Origin: Deltaproteobacteria bacterium
Lineage (GTDB): Bacteria > Myxococcota_A > Polyangia > Polyangiales > Houyiibacteriaceae
NCBI GenBank assembly: GCA_019313915.1
Contig: JAFDAJ010000007.1
Span: 1 to 51,642 of the forward strand
DNA length: 51,642 bases
Reading direction: 5' to 3'
Numbering within the stretch: position 1 is the stretch's first letter; every line of letters starts with the position of its first letter. This document shows, piece after piece, positions 42,440-50,784 of the stretch. The translations under genes were made by a program, and so were the position numbers. The notes beneath the pieces were generated by a model, which was given only the letters and a program-made list of their open reading frames with translations, was not told where the DNA came from and searched no databases.

Positions 42440-43363
42440 ATGGATTTGCTCGACCGTCGGTTCCTTTTCGTAGTCGGCAAGGGTGGCGTCGGGAAGACAA
42501 CCGTCGCGACCGGGCTCGCGCTTGCGGCAAGTCGCCGCGACAAGAAGGTCCTCCTCGCGCTCGTGAACTGCAAGGAGCGCGTCAGCCAGCTCCTCAACAC
42601 CGAGCCGATTGGTTCCGAGATCGTCACCGTTGCCGAGAACCTCGACGTGGTGAACATGACCCCGGACGCAGCGCTTGAAGAATACGGGGTGATGATCCTG
42701 AAGGTGAAGGCCGTCTTCAACGCGGTCTTCAAGAACCGGTTGGTGCGCGCCTTCTTGAAAGGGACGCCCGGGCTCGAGGCATGGTCGATGCTCGGAAAGG
42801 CTTTCTACCACGCATGCCCCCCGAAGGGAGAGCCGGACTACGATCTCGTGATCGTCGACGCCCCCGCCACCGGGCACGCCCTCGACATGCTCCGTGTGCC
42901 CTTCGTCATCGAAAGCGTCGCGCCCCCCGGCCTCTTGCGACGAGATGCTGCGCGAGCGGCAAAGATGTTTCGCGACCCGGAGCGAGCCGGTGCGGTCCTG
43001 GTCACGCTCCCCGAGTACATGCCCGCGAGTGAGACCATCGAGCTGTCCAATGCGTTGGCGAACGAGCTCCGGATTCCAGTCCTGCATCTGGTGATCAATC
43101 GCGTGCTGAACGTTCTTTTCGCCGAGAAGGAGCGTCCCGTCCTCGAAAGCCTGCCATCACAGATCCCCGACGACAGTGAGATTCGCGGGTTGGCCTTGGC
43201 CGGCAAGCGGCGTGCCCTTCGCGAGACGGTTCAGGCGCGGGCCGTGAGGCGCGTGTGTAGCCATATCGATGCACCGTGCAGCGAGCTGCCGTATTACAGC
43301 GGACTGGAAAGCGACACGGCCGCGATCGAGGCGCTGAGCGAAGCGCTCCTGCGGACCGTTTGA
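42440..43363 (+). CDS. ArsA/GET3-like anion-transporting ATPase
   Basis: 307 aa. Deviant Walker A KGGVGKTTVATGLALAAS at the N-terminus, switch regions around LALVNCKERVSQLL and the Walker B-like DLVIVDAPATGHALDMLRVP, all typical of the ArsA/Get3 family. It is a single-ATPase-domain protein; E. coli ArsA has two. The GET3-type zinc CxxC is not seen. Family members of Myxococcota often occur without arsenic genes and their role is open. No arsenic genes are nearby. gcvPB follows about 48 nt downstream. Confidence 0.88.
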   Translation: MDLLDRRFLFVVGKGGVGKTTVATGLALAASRRDKKVLLALVNCKERVSQLLNTEPIGSEIVTVAENLDVVNMTPDAALEEYGVMILKVKAVFNAVFKNRLVRAFLKGTPGLEAWSMLGKAFYHACPPKGEPDYDLVIVDAPATGHALDMLRVPFVIESVAPPGLLRRDAARAAKMFRDPERAGAVLVTLPEYMPASETIELSNALANELRIPVLHLVINRVLNVLFAEKERPVLESLPSQIPDDSEIRGLALAGKRRALRETVQARAVRRVCSHIDAPCSELPYYSGLESDTAAIEALSEALLRTV

Positions 43364-43411
43364 TCGCTTGCAGCCAGCCCGCAATCCACTAGCTTGCGGG
43401 GCGAGGTCATC

Positions 43412-44902
43412 ATGCCCGGCTCGGCTACGTCAGGTCTGTCGTTTCAACCACCACTGATTTTCGAGCAGGGCTCGCCCAACCGCCATGGGGCTTCGCTCGC
43501 GCCCGACGATCTACCCGAAGTCGATGCCAAGAGCACGTTCGGTGACATGGCGCGAGAGCTCCCGCCCCTCCTTCCGGAGGTCTCCGAGCCCGACGCGGTT
43601 CGCCACTACGTTCGCCTGAGCCAACAGAACTTCGCGATCGACACGGGGATGTACCCGCTTGGGTCTTGCACGATGAAGTACAACCCCAAGGTCAACGAGT
43701 GGGCGGCGCGCTTGGCTGGGTTCACAGACCTTCACCCCTACATGCCGGACCAGCTCGTTCAAGGCGCCCTCGAGCTGATGTGGCGCCTGGAACGCGGGCT
43801 CGCCGAGGTGTGCGGCATGGATCGCGTCTCGTTGCACCCGGCAGCCGGCGCGCAGGGCGAGCTTGCCGGACTGATGATGATCCGCGCGTATCACCAAGCG
43901 CACGGGCGGGACCCGAAGAAGGTGCTGATCCCTGACACCGCACACGGAACCAATCCTGCATCGTGTGCGCTCAACGGTCTACAGGCCGTTGCCTTCCCCG
44001 TAGGCGAGGACGGCATCGTCACCACCGAGACCCTGGCGCCTTTCGTCGACGACGACGTGGCCGCTGTGATGGCGACCAACCCGAACACCGTCGGCCTCTT
44101 CGAAACTCACATGCCCGCGATCGCCGAGCTCATTCATAGCAAAGGCGGCCTCGTCTATGGCGATGGCGCCAACCTCAACGCCCTGATGGGCAAGGCCCGA
44201 CCGGGCGACCTCGGCATCGACGTGATGCAGTTCAACCTGCACAAGACATTTACCACCCCGCACGGCGGTGGCGGCCCCGGCTGCGGCCCCGTCGGGTACA
44301 AGTCGCTCCTCGATCCTTACGCGCCAGTCCCCGTCGTCGAAGAGCGGGATGGGCGCTTCATCCTCGACTACGACAGCCGTCAAGCGTCGGTCGGCAGGCT
44401 CCGGTCGTTTCAGGGCAACTTCGGGATCATGGTGCGCGCCTATGCATACCTCCGCGAGATGGGCGCCGGAGGGCTCAAACGGGCCACTGAGCTCGCGGTA
44501 CTCAACGCGAACTACCTCCGAGTCTGCCTCGGCGAGACCTGGCACGTTGCCTACGACTCGGTCTGCATGCACGAAGTGGTGATCAGCGATCGCCACCTCA
44601 AGCAGTCGGGCGTCACCACGATGGACGTCGCCAAGCGACTCATGGACTACGGGTTTCACCCGCCGACGGTGTACTTCCCGCTGGTCGTGAAGGGCGCGAT
44701 GCTGATAGAGCCGACCGAAACCGAGAGTCTTCAAACCCTCGACGAGTTCGTGGGCGTCATGAAGACGATAAGCGACGAGGCGGCGGCGAATCCAGACTTC
44801 GTCAAAGCGGCGCCGCAGTCTACGCGGTTGCGTCGGCTGGACGAGACTCGGGCTGCTCGGAAGCCTGTGCTGCGTTGGACAGCTCCCGAGACACCGCTCT
44901 AA
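43412..44902 (+). CDS. gcvPB: Glycine dehydrogenase (decarboxylating) subunit 2
   Basis: 496 aa from ATG 43412 with GCGAGG upstream; the track's TTG 43394 adds six residues. The PLP lysine lies in FNLHKTFTTPHGGGGPGCGP. Other P-protein motifs are YPLGSCTMKYNPK, SLHPAAGAQGELAG, DTAHGTNPASC, and HPPTVYFPLVV. This is the C-terminal half of the P-protein in organisms with a split enzyme; the glycine cleavage system releases CO2 from glycine. The partner gcvPA, and gcvT and gcvH, are not in the window. The gene converges with the broken adenosine deaminase and overlaps it by 83 nt. Confidence 0.96.
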   Translation: MPGSATSGLSFQPPLIFEQGSPNRHGASLAPDDLPEVDAKSTFGDMARELPPLLPEVSEPDAVRHYVRLSQQNFAIDTGMYPLGSCTMKYNPKVNEWAARLAGFTDLHPYMPDQLVQGALELMWRLERGLAEVCGMDRVSLHPAAGAQGELAGLMMIRAYHQAHGRDPKKVLIPDTAHGTNPASCALNGLQAVAFPVGEDGIVTTETLAPFVDDDVAAVMATNPNTVGLFETHMPAIAELIHSKGGLVYGDGANLNALMGKARPGDLGIDVMQFNLHKTFTTPHGGGGPGCGPVGYKSLLDPYAPVPVVEERDGRFILDYDSRQASVGRLRSFQGNFGIMVRAYAYLREMGAGGLKRATELAVLNANYLRVCLGETWHVAYDSVCMHEVVISDRHLKQSGVTTMDVAKRLMDYGFHPPTVYFPLVVKGAMLIEPTETESLQTLDEFVGVMKTISDEAAANPDFVKAAPQSTRLRRLDETRAARKPVLRWTAPETPL

Positions 44903-45897
44903 CCATCGTCTGCTTCTGGTGAAACGGTAAGAACGCGGCCTTGAATCCGCTGACGATGATGCGATTGATGTCGTCGCGATCCAAACCCATCTGCGTGTGG
45001 CAAAGCCAGAGCTCGCGTGACACCGTCGTGTCAGCGATCAGCCGGTTGTCGGTGTTGACGGTCACCCGCAACCCGAGGTCGTGGTAAAGCTTGAGGGGGT
45101 GGGCCCGAAGCTCCCGTACGGCTCCTGTCTGGACGTTCGACGAGGGGCAGCATTCGAGCGCGATGCGATGGTCGTTGACGTAGTGCAGCAAATCACCGTC
45201 TTCGCGTAGACGGCAACCGTGGCCGATGCGGTGCGCACCGCACACGTGGATCGCCTGGTGAATCGAAGCGGGTCCGTAGGCCTCTCCGGCGTGGATCGTG
45301 ACCGCGAGGTTGTTGTCGCGGACGAGCTTGAACGCGCGAAGGTGATGCTTGGCCGGATGATCGTACTCGGCGCCAGCTAGGTCGAACGCGACGACGCCGC
45401 GGTTCTTGTAGGCCACCGCCAGCTGCGCCATCTCGAACGACGATTCAGGCGAGATGTTCCGAATGCCGCAGAATGCCGCAGACTATGGCGTTGCCAACGA
45501 CTCCATAGTCTTTTTGCGCGTCCCAAAGACCTGCGAGTACGGCCTCGACGACGGTCGTGAGCCGGAGACCGCCGCGCGTATGGAGCATGGGCGAGTACCG
45601 CACCTCCATGTAGCGGACGTTCTCGGCGGCCGCGTCCTCACTGAGCTCGTGCGCAACCCGGTAAAGCGCTTCGGCGGTCTGCAAGACCTTGAGCGTCGTA
45701 TCGACGAGCGACCCGGCTTTCTCCCCACAGTGGAGCGCCTTGCGGAGACCCTCGGGCGTGTCCGCGGGCAGCTGGACGCCCTGCTCTTCGGCGAGCTCGA
45801 GCATCGTAGACAATCGCAGCGAACCATCTAGATGAACGTGAAGGTCCGTCTTGGGGAGTCGTTGGATGTCGGAGAGTGTTAGCTCCATCCCTGCCAT
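44820..45897 (-). pseudogene. Adenosine deaminase, frameshifted by a 10-bp tandem duplication
   Basis: Two ORFs (45445-45897, 150 aa; 44820-45431, 203 aa) together form one adenosine deaminase. The N-part has the metal site KTDLHVHLDGSLR; the C-part has HAGEAYGPASIHQAI, IGHGCRL, CPSSNVQTG and NTDNRLI. Between them lies a perfect 10-bp repeat. Removing one copy gives an unbroken 355-aa protein through CGIRNISPESSFEMAQLAV, the sequence expected of the family. As read, the first ORF stops soon after the repeat. This may be a real recent mutation, a switchable repeat or a sequencing or assembly error. A separate start at ATG 45431 could allow a fragment, unlikely to be active alone. Confidence 0.93.
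45461..45480. repeat. Perfect 10-bp tandem duplication in the adenosine deaminase gene
   Basis: GAATGCCGCA occurs twice in a row (45461-45470 and 45471-45480). Ten bases shift the reading frame by one, and deletion of one copy restores the full deaminase frame. Confidence 0.98.
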
Positions 45898-45906
45898 TGT
45901 ACCCGG

Positions 45907-46800
45907 TTATGGCCCGACTTCGAAACGGCCCAAAACCTCAATGACTTCGTCGAGGCGCTTGGCCGCGACGCTCACGCGCGTGGGCATCCCACCGTTGAGC
46001 CCGAGGGCGCTCACCAAATCGATGCCGCTGTCGAAGCGCGCCGCTACGGTGACTGTCGTTTCGTCGTGCACCAGTGAAATCGGCGCGAGACGCTGTCCGA
46101 TCAGCAGTAGCTCAGTCTTGTCGTACGGGCCGTCCCGCCGCGTGGCATCGCAGATCGCGAGGTCGCCGCGCACCTCGTAATTGGCGGAAAGCCGCTTGGC
46201 CTCGCGCTCCTTCGCCTGCAGGGCCTCCGCGGCGCCCTGAAACTCTCGGTATATCGCTGCGTCACGTGCGCCGTCGGCCAGGTACCGAACGATCAGTCCT
46301 CGAAGTGCCTCGTCACGTGGCCTGCCGCGTAGAGCCCGATCGAGAACCCTCGCGCGCTCGGACGGCTCGCCCAGCCTCGTGTCGATCGCCCGGGCGTCGT
46401 CGTCCGCTCCCTGGTAGGGCTCGACCCCACCGCGAATCCACTTGGCTGCGGAGCACAGTCCGTCGAAATCCACGTGACAGCAGATCGTGTCGATCGGACC
46501 CGCCGCCGCAACGCGCTCCGGGGTGACCATTTCCGGACAGGCGCCGTGCTGTGCCTTGGTTCGGAGGACGAAACGGGGGTCGTCCGCGTAGTCGGGGTGG
46601 CGATCGTGGTCATGGTGGTCGACCCACATCGCCAACCGCGACCCCAGGCCCTCGATGAAGGGAAGCGTCGTCTTCTCGTAGCTCGCCCCCCCCGCGTTCG
46701 CCGCAAAAGCCACATCCAGCACGACCACACGCCCCGGAAGGCTGTCTGCTTTGGGCAACTTACGGGGCGTTCCGTACGCCAAATGCGGGAAACCACCCAC
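45907..46800 (-). CDS. DHH-type phosphoesterase-like protein with unusual motif order
   Basis: 297 aa from GTG 46800. The N-terminal part has VVVLDVAF (like DHH motif II) and WVDHHDHDRH (motif III, D61-H62-H63). Only afterwards comes CCHVDFDGLCSAAKW (H109, D111, D113), which looks like the motif I that normally opens DHH proteins. The C-terminal third (ISLVHDETTVTVAARFDSGIDLVSALGLNGGMPTRVSVAAK) is comparable to DHHA1. The family hydrolyses phosphodiesters such as oligonucleotides or cyclic dinucleotides, or polyphosphate; which applies here is open. It lies 9 nt upstream of the deaminase gene on the same strand. Confidence 0.65.
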   Translation of the reverse strand: MGGFPHLAYGTPRKLPKADSLPGRVVVLDVAFAANAGGASYEKTTLPFIEGLGSRLAMWVDHHDHDRHPDYADDPRFVLRTKAQHGACPEMVTPERVAAAGPIDTICCHVDFDGLCSAAKWIRGGVEPYQGADDDARAIDTRLGEPSERARVLDRALRGRPRDEALRGLIVRYLADGARDAAIYREFQGAAEALQAKEREAKRLSANYEVRGDLAICDATRRDGPYDKTELLLIGQRLAPISLVHDETTVTVAARFDSGIDLVSALGLNGGMPTRVSVAAKRLDEVIEVLGRFEVGP

Positions 46801-46844
46801 ATCCCGAGCATGTGGCCGGCCCCCGTATTACGCAACTGGCCGGT

Positions 46845-46901
46845 GCTTGGATCGGTTTTTCCCAAACCGATGCCTTGGGGAAACAAACCGGAAATCCAAG
46901 C
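46845..46901. promoter_or_regulatory. Nested inverted repeats upstream of the ammonium transporter
   Basis: ATCGGTTT (46851-46858), loop TTCCC, AAACCGAT (46864-46871) is a perfect 8-bp stem. GCTTGGAT (46845-46852) also matches ATCCAAGC (46894-46901) perfectly, and the two stems share two bases, so they could compete. The elements lie 67-123 nt before the amt start. They may be an operator or a leader structure. I cannot match them to a named riboswitch. Confidence 0.45.
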
Positions 46902-46967
46902 CAGGCATAGATCCTCCAGTGCCGCTGCCGAGGGTGCGCTGCGGCCATGACTAAGAGGTTGAAGATC

Positions 46968-48266
46968 ATGGAAGAACAGGTTTCGGAACTGACAACGTAT
47001 GTAAACGCTTTGTGGGTTCTCGTTAGCGCCGCACTCGTTTTCTTCATGCACGCGGGTTTCGCTCTGGTGGAGAGCGGGTTCTGTCGCAGGAAAAACGCGG
47101 TGATGGTGTTGATGAAGAACTTCGGCGTGGTCGCGATTTCGTCGCTCGTCTTCTATTTGGTGGGGTACGGCGTGATGTTTGGCGAGGGCAACGCCTTCCT
47201 GGGGCTTGCGAGCTTCTTCCCGAACAACGGGGGAGCGGAGTCAGGCCTGCCGCCGTACGTCTTCCTGTTCTTCCAGCTGGTCTTCGCAGCAACCGCCTGC
47301 ACCATCGTGTCGGGCGCGATCGCGGAGCGCGGTCGGCTCCTGACCTTCTTCCTCTTCACCGCGATGGCCACGGCGATCGTCTATCCAGTGGTTGGTCACT
47401 GGGTCTGGGGCGGCGGCTGGCTTTCTGAAATGGGCTTCGTCGACTTCGCAGGCAGCACGGTCGTTCATGGCGTTGGCGGTGGCATGGCCCTCGCAGGCGC
47501 CCTCCTCATCGGTCCACGCCTCGGCAAGTTCCTGCCTGACGGTTCGGTCAGGCCGATGCCCGCGCATAACTTCCCGCTCGCCGCGCTTGGCGTGCTGATC
47601 CTATGGCTCGGCTGGTTTGGTTTCAACGGCGGTTCGGAGCTCGCCATGGACGCCGAGGTTGGTAGGATCGTTCTCGTCACCAACCTTGCCGCTTCGGCCG
47701 GCTTCATCGGCGCGCTGATCTGGATCAAGGTTCGCAGCGGTCTGCTCGACCTTTCGATGGCCCTCAACGGCGCACTTGCCGGTCTCGTCGGCATCACCGC
47801 CGGTTGCTTCAACATCACCGGTGGCTGGGCGATCATCGTTGGCATCGCCGCGGGCCTGCTCTGCGTCGAGGGCGTTCTGCTCATCGACAAGATGAAGATC
47901 GACGACCCGGTCGGCGCGATCACCGTTCACGGTGTCTGCGGCATCTTCGGCACGCTCGCGGTTGGCCTGGTCGGCTACGAGAACGCGGCCGCGGCCGAAG
48001 GACCCATTGGCCTTCTCGTCGGTGGCGGCGTCTCACAGCTCGGCATTCAGGCCATCGGCGCCTTCTCGGGTGTTGGTTTCGCCTTCGGCGTCGCCGGCGT
48101 CATCTGGCTTACGCTGAAGTTTCTCGTGCCCGGCGGCATCCGCGTCTCCGAAGCGCACGAGCTCGAGGGTCTCGACATCGCGGAGTGCGGCGTCGAAGCC
48201 TACAACGAGGAGCTCCAGGGCTTCCATGCAGGGGCGGCCGCCATGTCGGCGGCGCCCGCGGAGTAA
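46968..48266 (+). CDS. amt: Ammonium transporter (Amt family)
   Basis: 432 aa from ATG 46968, which has AAGAGG at suitable spacing; ATG 46947 in the same frame is the alternative. Eleven TM helices. Conserved elements include FFMHAGFALVESGFCRRKNAV, GAIAERGR, the pore His in TVVHGVGGGMALAGALL, HNFPLAALGVLILWLGWFGFNGGS, and the second pore His in DDPVGAITVHGVCGIFGTLAVG. It passes ammonium/ammonia across the inner membrane. No glnK gene is adjacent, which is unusual. A porin gene follows 125 nt downstream. Confidence 0.96.
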   Translation: MEEQVSELTTYVNALWVLVSAALVFFMHAGFALVESGFCRRKNAVMVLMKNFGVVAISSLVFYLVGYGVMFGEGNAFLGLASFFPNNGGAESGLPPYVFLFFQLVFAATACTIVSGAIAERGRLLTFFLFTAMATAIVYPVVGHWVWGGGWLSEMGFVDFAGSTVVHGVGGGMALAGALLIGPRLGKFLPDGSVRPMPAHNFPLAALGVLILWLGWFGFNGGSELAMDAEVGRIVLVTNLAASAGFIGALIWIKVRSGLLDLSMALNGALAGLVGITAGCFNITGGWAIIVGIAAGLLCVEGVLLIDKMKIDDPVGAITVHGVCGIFGTLAVGLVGYENAAAAEGPIGLLVGGGVSQLGIQAIGAFSGVGFAFGVAGVIWLTLKFLVPGGIRVSEAHELEGLDIAECGVEAYNEELQGFHAGAAAMSAAPAE

Positions 48267-48391
48267 TCAGTTCGAGAGGAAGGGTGGGGCGGCTCCCCGG
48301 TCTGTTTCGCCCTTGTTCTCTACCTATTTTTTCAATGTCGAATGTGGATGAAGAGTTTTGGCGTGGGGACACGCCGGGAGTGGAGGTCGTG

Positions 48392-49771
48392 ATGAGGAAG
48401 TTTCTAACACTGGCGGTGATGTGCAGTTTGGCATTTCCCGCGATGGCGCTTGCGCAGGAGTCGGCCGCTCCAGAAGCGCCGAAGCAGGCCGCAGACGACC
48501 TGGACAAGGAGTACGACCGCGAGGAGCCCCCAGAATCTGCCGAAGAGGCGCCCTCCGAACCTCCTCCCAAAGAGGCCGAAATGAAGATGCCGGAGTCGCC
48601 GAAAATGGCCGCGGACGACATCGCCTTAGAGACGCCCGACGTGGGCGGTTCCTGGAAGGATGGACTTTCGTGGCAGGTCATGGCCAGCGCGTTCTACCGG
48701 ATCGGTGGCTACACCAATAACGGCGTACGCGCCGGGACGTACAACAACATCCTGAGCACGGACACACCCACCGCGGGCTACCCGTACACGAACTACAACG
48801 GGTTCGGTCTGAACTTCGCGGGTGGCGACGTGATGTACACGGGTGAGAAGTTCGCGGTTCGATTGGACCTTCGCTTCGGCGAGGGTGCAGGATTGCTGTC
48901 GCCCATCGCACCGATCAAGCAGGCATACGCGGCTTGGATGCCGAGCGATAAGATCAATATCGACGTGGGCTTCTTCGACACAATCTTTGGCGCCGAAGTA
49001 GCGGACGAGTGGAACAACGCCAACTACACGCGCGGCGCGCTCTACTTCCTTCGCCAACCGTTCAACCACATGGGCCTCCGCATGGGTGCTGAGCTCGGCG
49101 AAATCGTGGGATTCACGGTGATGGTCACCAACGGCGGCGTGTACGGTGGAACGCCGATCGACGACAACGAGACGCCCGCGCTCTCTTGGCAGTTCGGTTT
49201 CAGCCCCGACGGTCACAACAGTGTTCGCCGCCGTGGCCTGCGTGAAGGCACCCGTGACGTGGGTCTGTTTTTCGGGGGAAGCCACGCTGCGAGCGGGCTC
49301 AACGGCAACAAGGACTGGGTGAACTTCTTCGATGTCGTCCTGGCGATGGACTTCGACTGGTTCCACTTCGTGCTCAACGGCGATTACTACCTCGACGGGA
49401 ACAACACCAACGCCGCGGGAGCCAAGGCGTCGGACTTCCAGTTCGGTCATAGCCTGGCGTTGATCTTCGACGCATCGGACCACTGGTCGATCGGTCTGCG
49501 AGGGGAGAACGTGAGCGGGAACGAGCTGTACAGAGAGGCAGCCGGCGGTTTCGGTGGCCTTAGCACGGGAACGATCACGCTTCGCTACAAGCCGGTCGAG
49601 TACCTGGTGATCAGCCTTGAGGGGCGGGGCGAGTGGGCAACCCGCGAGGTCTACCTCTCACGACAGGCGGCTCCAATCCTCGATGCAAACGGCGACACCG
49701 TCGGCTTCGTGCCTGACAAGGGCCACAACTACGCCGCGATCATCGGCGTCACAGCCCACATCGGCAACTGA
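48392..49771 (+). CDS. Outer-membrane beta-barrel porin
   Basis: 459 aa from ATG 48392, with GGAGG just upstream and a signal peptide (MRKFLTLAVMCSLAFPAMALA, then QESA). The ORF track's earlier start runs through amt. A Glu/Pro/Ala-rich linker of about 70 residues precedes a barrel of alternating strands with aromatic girdles (DVMYTGEKFAVRLDLRFGEG, INIDVGFFDTIFGAEVADEW, WFHFVLNGDYYLD, VEYLVISLEGRGEWA). It resembles BBP2-type putative porins and ends in a final strand AAIIGVTAHIGN. Its place after amt suggests import of nitrogen compounds. A strong terminator follows. Confidence 0.88.
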   Translation: MRKFLTLAVMCSLAFPAMALAQESAAPEAPKQAADDLDKEYDREEPPESAEEAPSEPPPKEAEMKMPESPKMAADDIALETPDVGGSWKDGLSWQVMASAFYRIGGYTNNGVRAGTYNNILSTDTPTAGYPYTNYNGFGLNFAGGDVMYTGEKFAVRLDLRFGEGAGLLSPIAPIKQAYAAWMPSDKINIDVGFFDTIFGAEVADEWNNANYTRGALYFLRQPFNHMGLRMGAELGEIVGFTVMVTNGGVYGGTPIDDNETPALSWQFGFSPDGHNSVRRRGLREGTRDVGLFFGGSHAASGLNGNKDWVNFFDVVLAMDFDWFHFVLNGDYYLDGNNTNAAGAKASDFQFGHSLALIFDASDHWSIGLRGENVSGNELYREAAGGFGGLSTGTITLRYKPVEYLVISLEGRGEWATREVYLSRQAAPILDANGDTVGFVPDKGHNYAAIIGVTAHIGN

Positions 49772-49795
49772 TCCGACGTAGTTACAACTGACGGG

Positions 49796-49830
49796 AGGCC
49801 GGCTCAGCAGAGCCGGCCTTCTGTTGTTAA
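49796..49830 (+). terminator. Rho-independent terminator after the porin gene
   Basis: AGGCCGGCTC (49796-49805), loop AGCA, GAGCCGGCCT (49810-49819): a perfect 10-bp stem followed by TCTGTTGTTA. It lies 24 nt after the porin stop. Confidence 0.9.
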
Positions 49831-49841
49831 GCAGGGTCCTT

Positions 49842-49907
49842 CGCTGACACTGGCGCTGACACTGGCGCTGACACTGGCACTGCTGCTGGCACTGCCGCTG
49901 GCACTGA
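49842..49907. repeat. (CRCTGN)n hexamer array, 11 units
   Basis: Eleven hexamers alternate CGCTGA, CACTGG, CACTGC and CGCTGG, with one TGCTGG. The array begins just after the porin terminator and ends 16 nt before the chosen sirtuin start, so it would form part of the sirtuin leader. Same orientation as the other arrays. Confidence 0.93.
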
Positions 49908-49923
49908 TGTGCTACCACCGATC

Positions 49924-50742
49924 ATGCTCGCCCCGCCGGTACGCTGCCTCCTCGACACCCCCGGCCTCATCCTCTGGCTCACCGGTGCCGGCGTCTCTGC
50001 CGAGAGCGGCATTCCAACGTTCCGTGGCAAGGAAGGCTACTGGCAGGTTGGATCGCGCAACTACCAACCGGAGGAGATGGCCACGTGGGCTGCGTTTCAG
50101 GAGATGCCGGAGGAAGTGTGGGCTTGGTATCTCTATCGCCGGGGCATCTGCCGCGGCGCGGAGCCGAATGCGGCTCACCGGGCGCTTGCTGCAGCCGAGA
50201 GACGCCGCGGCGAGCGCTTTCTCTTGGTGACTCAGAACGTCGATGGGCTACACCTGCGCGCCGGCAATACGCTCGACCGCACGTATCAGATCCACGGCAA
50301 TATCGATTTCATGCGCTGTTCGCGGGAGTGCCTCCCAGCCCCGGTGCCGATGCCGGAGGGGGTCGACGTGGCTTGGGGCAAGGGCCGACCGATCACCGAG
50401 CGCGAGCTTCAAGCGCTGAAATGCCCCTCCTGTGGCGCACTCGCCCGGCCACACGTGCTCTGGTTCGACGAGAGCTACGACGAGGCGAATTTTCGCTTCG
50501 AGAGCTCCATCGACGCGGCGCAGCGGGCCTCGTTGGTCGTCGTCGTGGGCACCACCGGGGCTACATCGCTGCCGATGCACATCGGTACGATCGCGGCGCA
50601 ACGCGGGATTCCCATGGTCGTCATCAATCCCGAGCCGAACCCGTTTAGCGCGCTCGTGCAACGCACTGGCCAAGGGGCGTTTCTTTGCGGCACCGCAGGA
50701 CAATGGGTGCCGGAGATCGTCGACGCCCTCCCCTCTGCGTGA
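49924..50742 (+). CDS. Sirtuin (NAD-dependent protein deacylase)
   Basis: 272 aa from ATG 49924; a GTG at 49909 next to the repeat array would add five residues. Sir2 motifs: GAGVSAESGIPTFRG (NAD site), TQNVDGLHLRAG, catalytic His in QIHGNIDFMRC, zinc ligands in CSREC and CPSCGALARPHVLWFDE, and VVVVGTTGATSLP. No Ala-Tyr-Arg desuccinylase pair is evident, so substrate type is open. It removes acyl groups from lysines using NAD. The only upstream element is the hexamer array; the Kazal lipoprotein gene follows after 42 nt. Confidence 0.93.
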   Translation: MLAPPVRCLLDTPGLILWLTGAGVSAESGIPTFRGKEGYWQVGSRNYQPEEMATWAAFQEMPEEVWAWYLYRRGICRGAEPNAAHRALAAAERRRGERFLLVTQNVDGLHLRAGNTLDRTYQIHGNIDFMRCSRECLPAPVPMPEGVDVAWGKGRPITERELQALKCPSCGALARPHVLWFDESYDEANFRFESSIDAAQRASLVVVVGTTGATSLPMHIGTIAAQRGIPMVVINPEPNPFSALVQRTGQGAFLCGTAGQWVPEIVDALPSA

Positions 50743-50784
50743 GGCGCCTTGCCACGATCGCGCTTCGGGGATACCTACGAGGAC

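Noticed and set aside
42440-43363. Arsenite export ATPase
   Set aside because: ArsA-type motifs are clear, but it is a single-domain protein with no arsB, arsC, arsD or arsR nearby.
46801-46967. Sigma-54 promoter for amt
   Set aside because: TGGCCGGTGCTTGGA is the closest match to TGGCACGN4TTGC, but its -12 element is shifted and lacks the GC.
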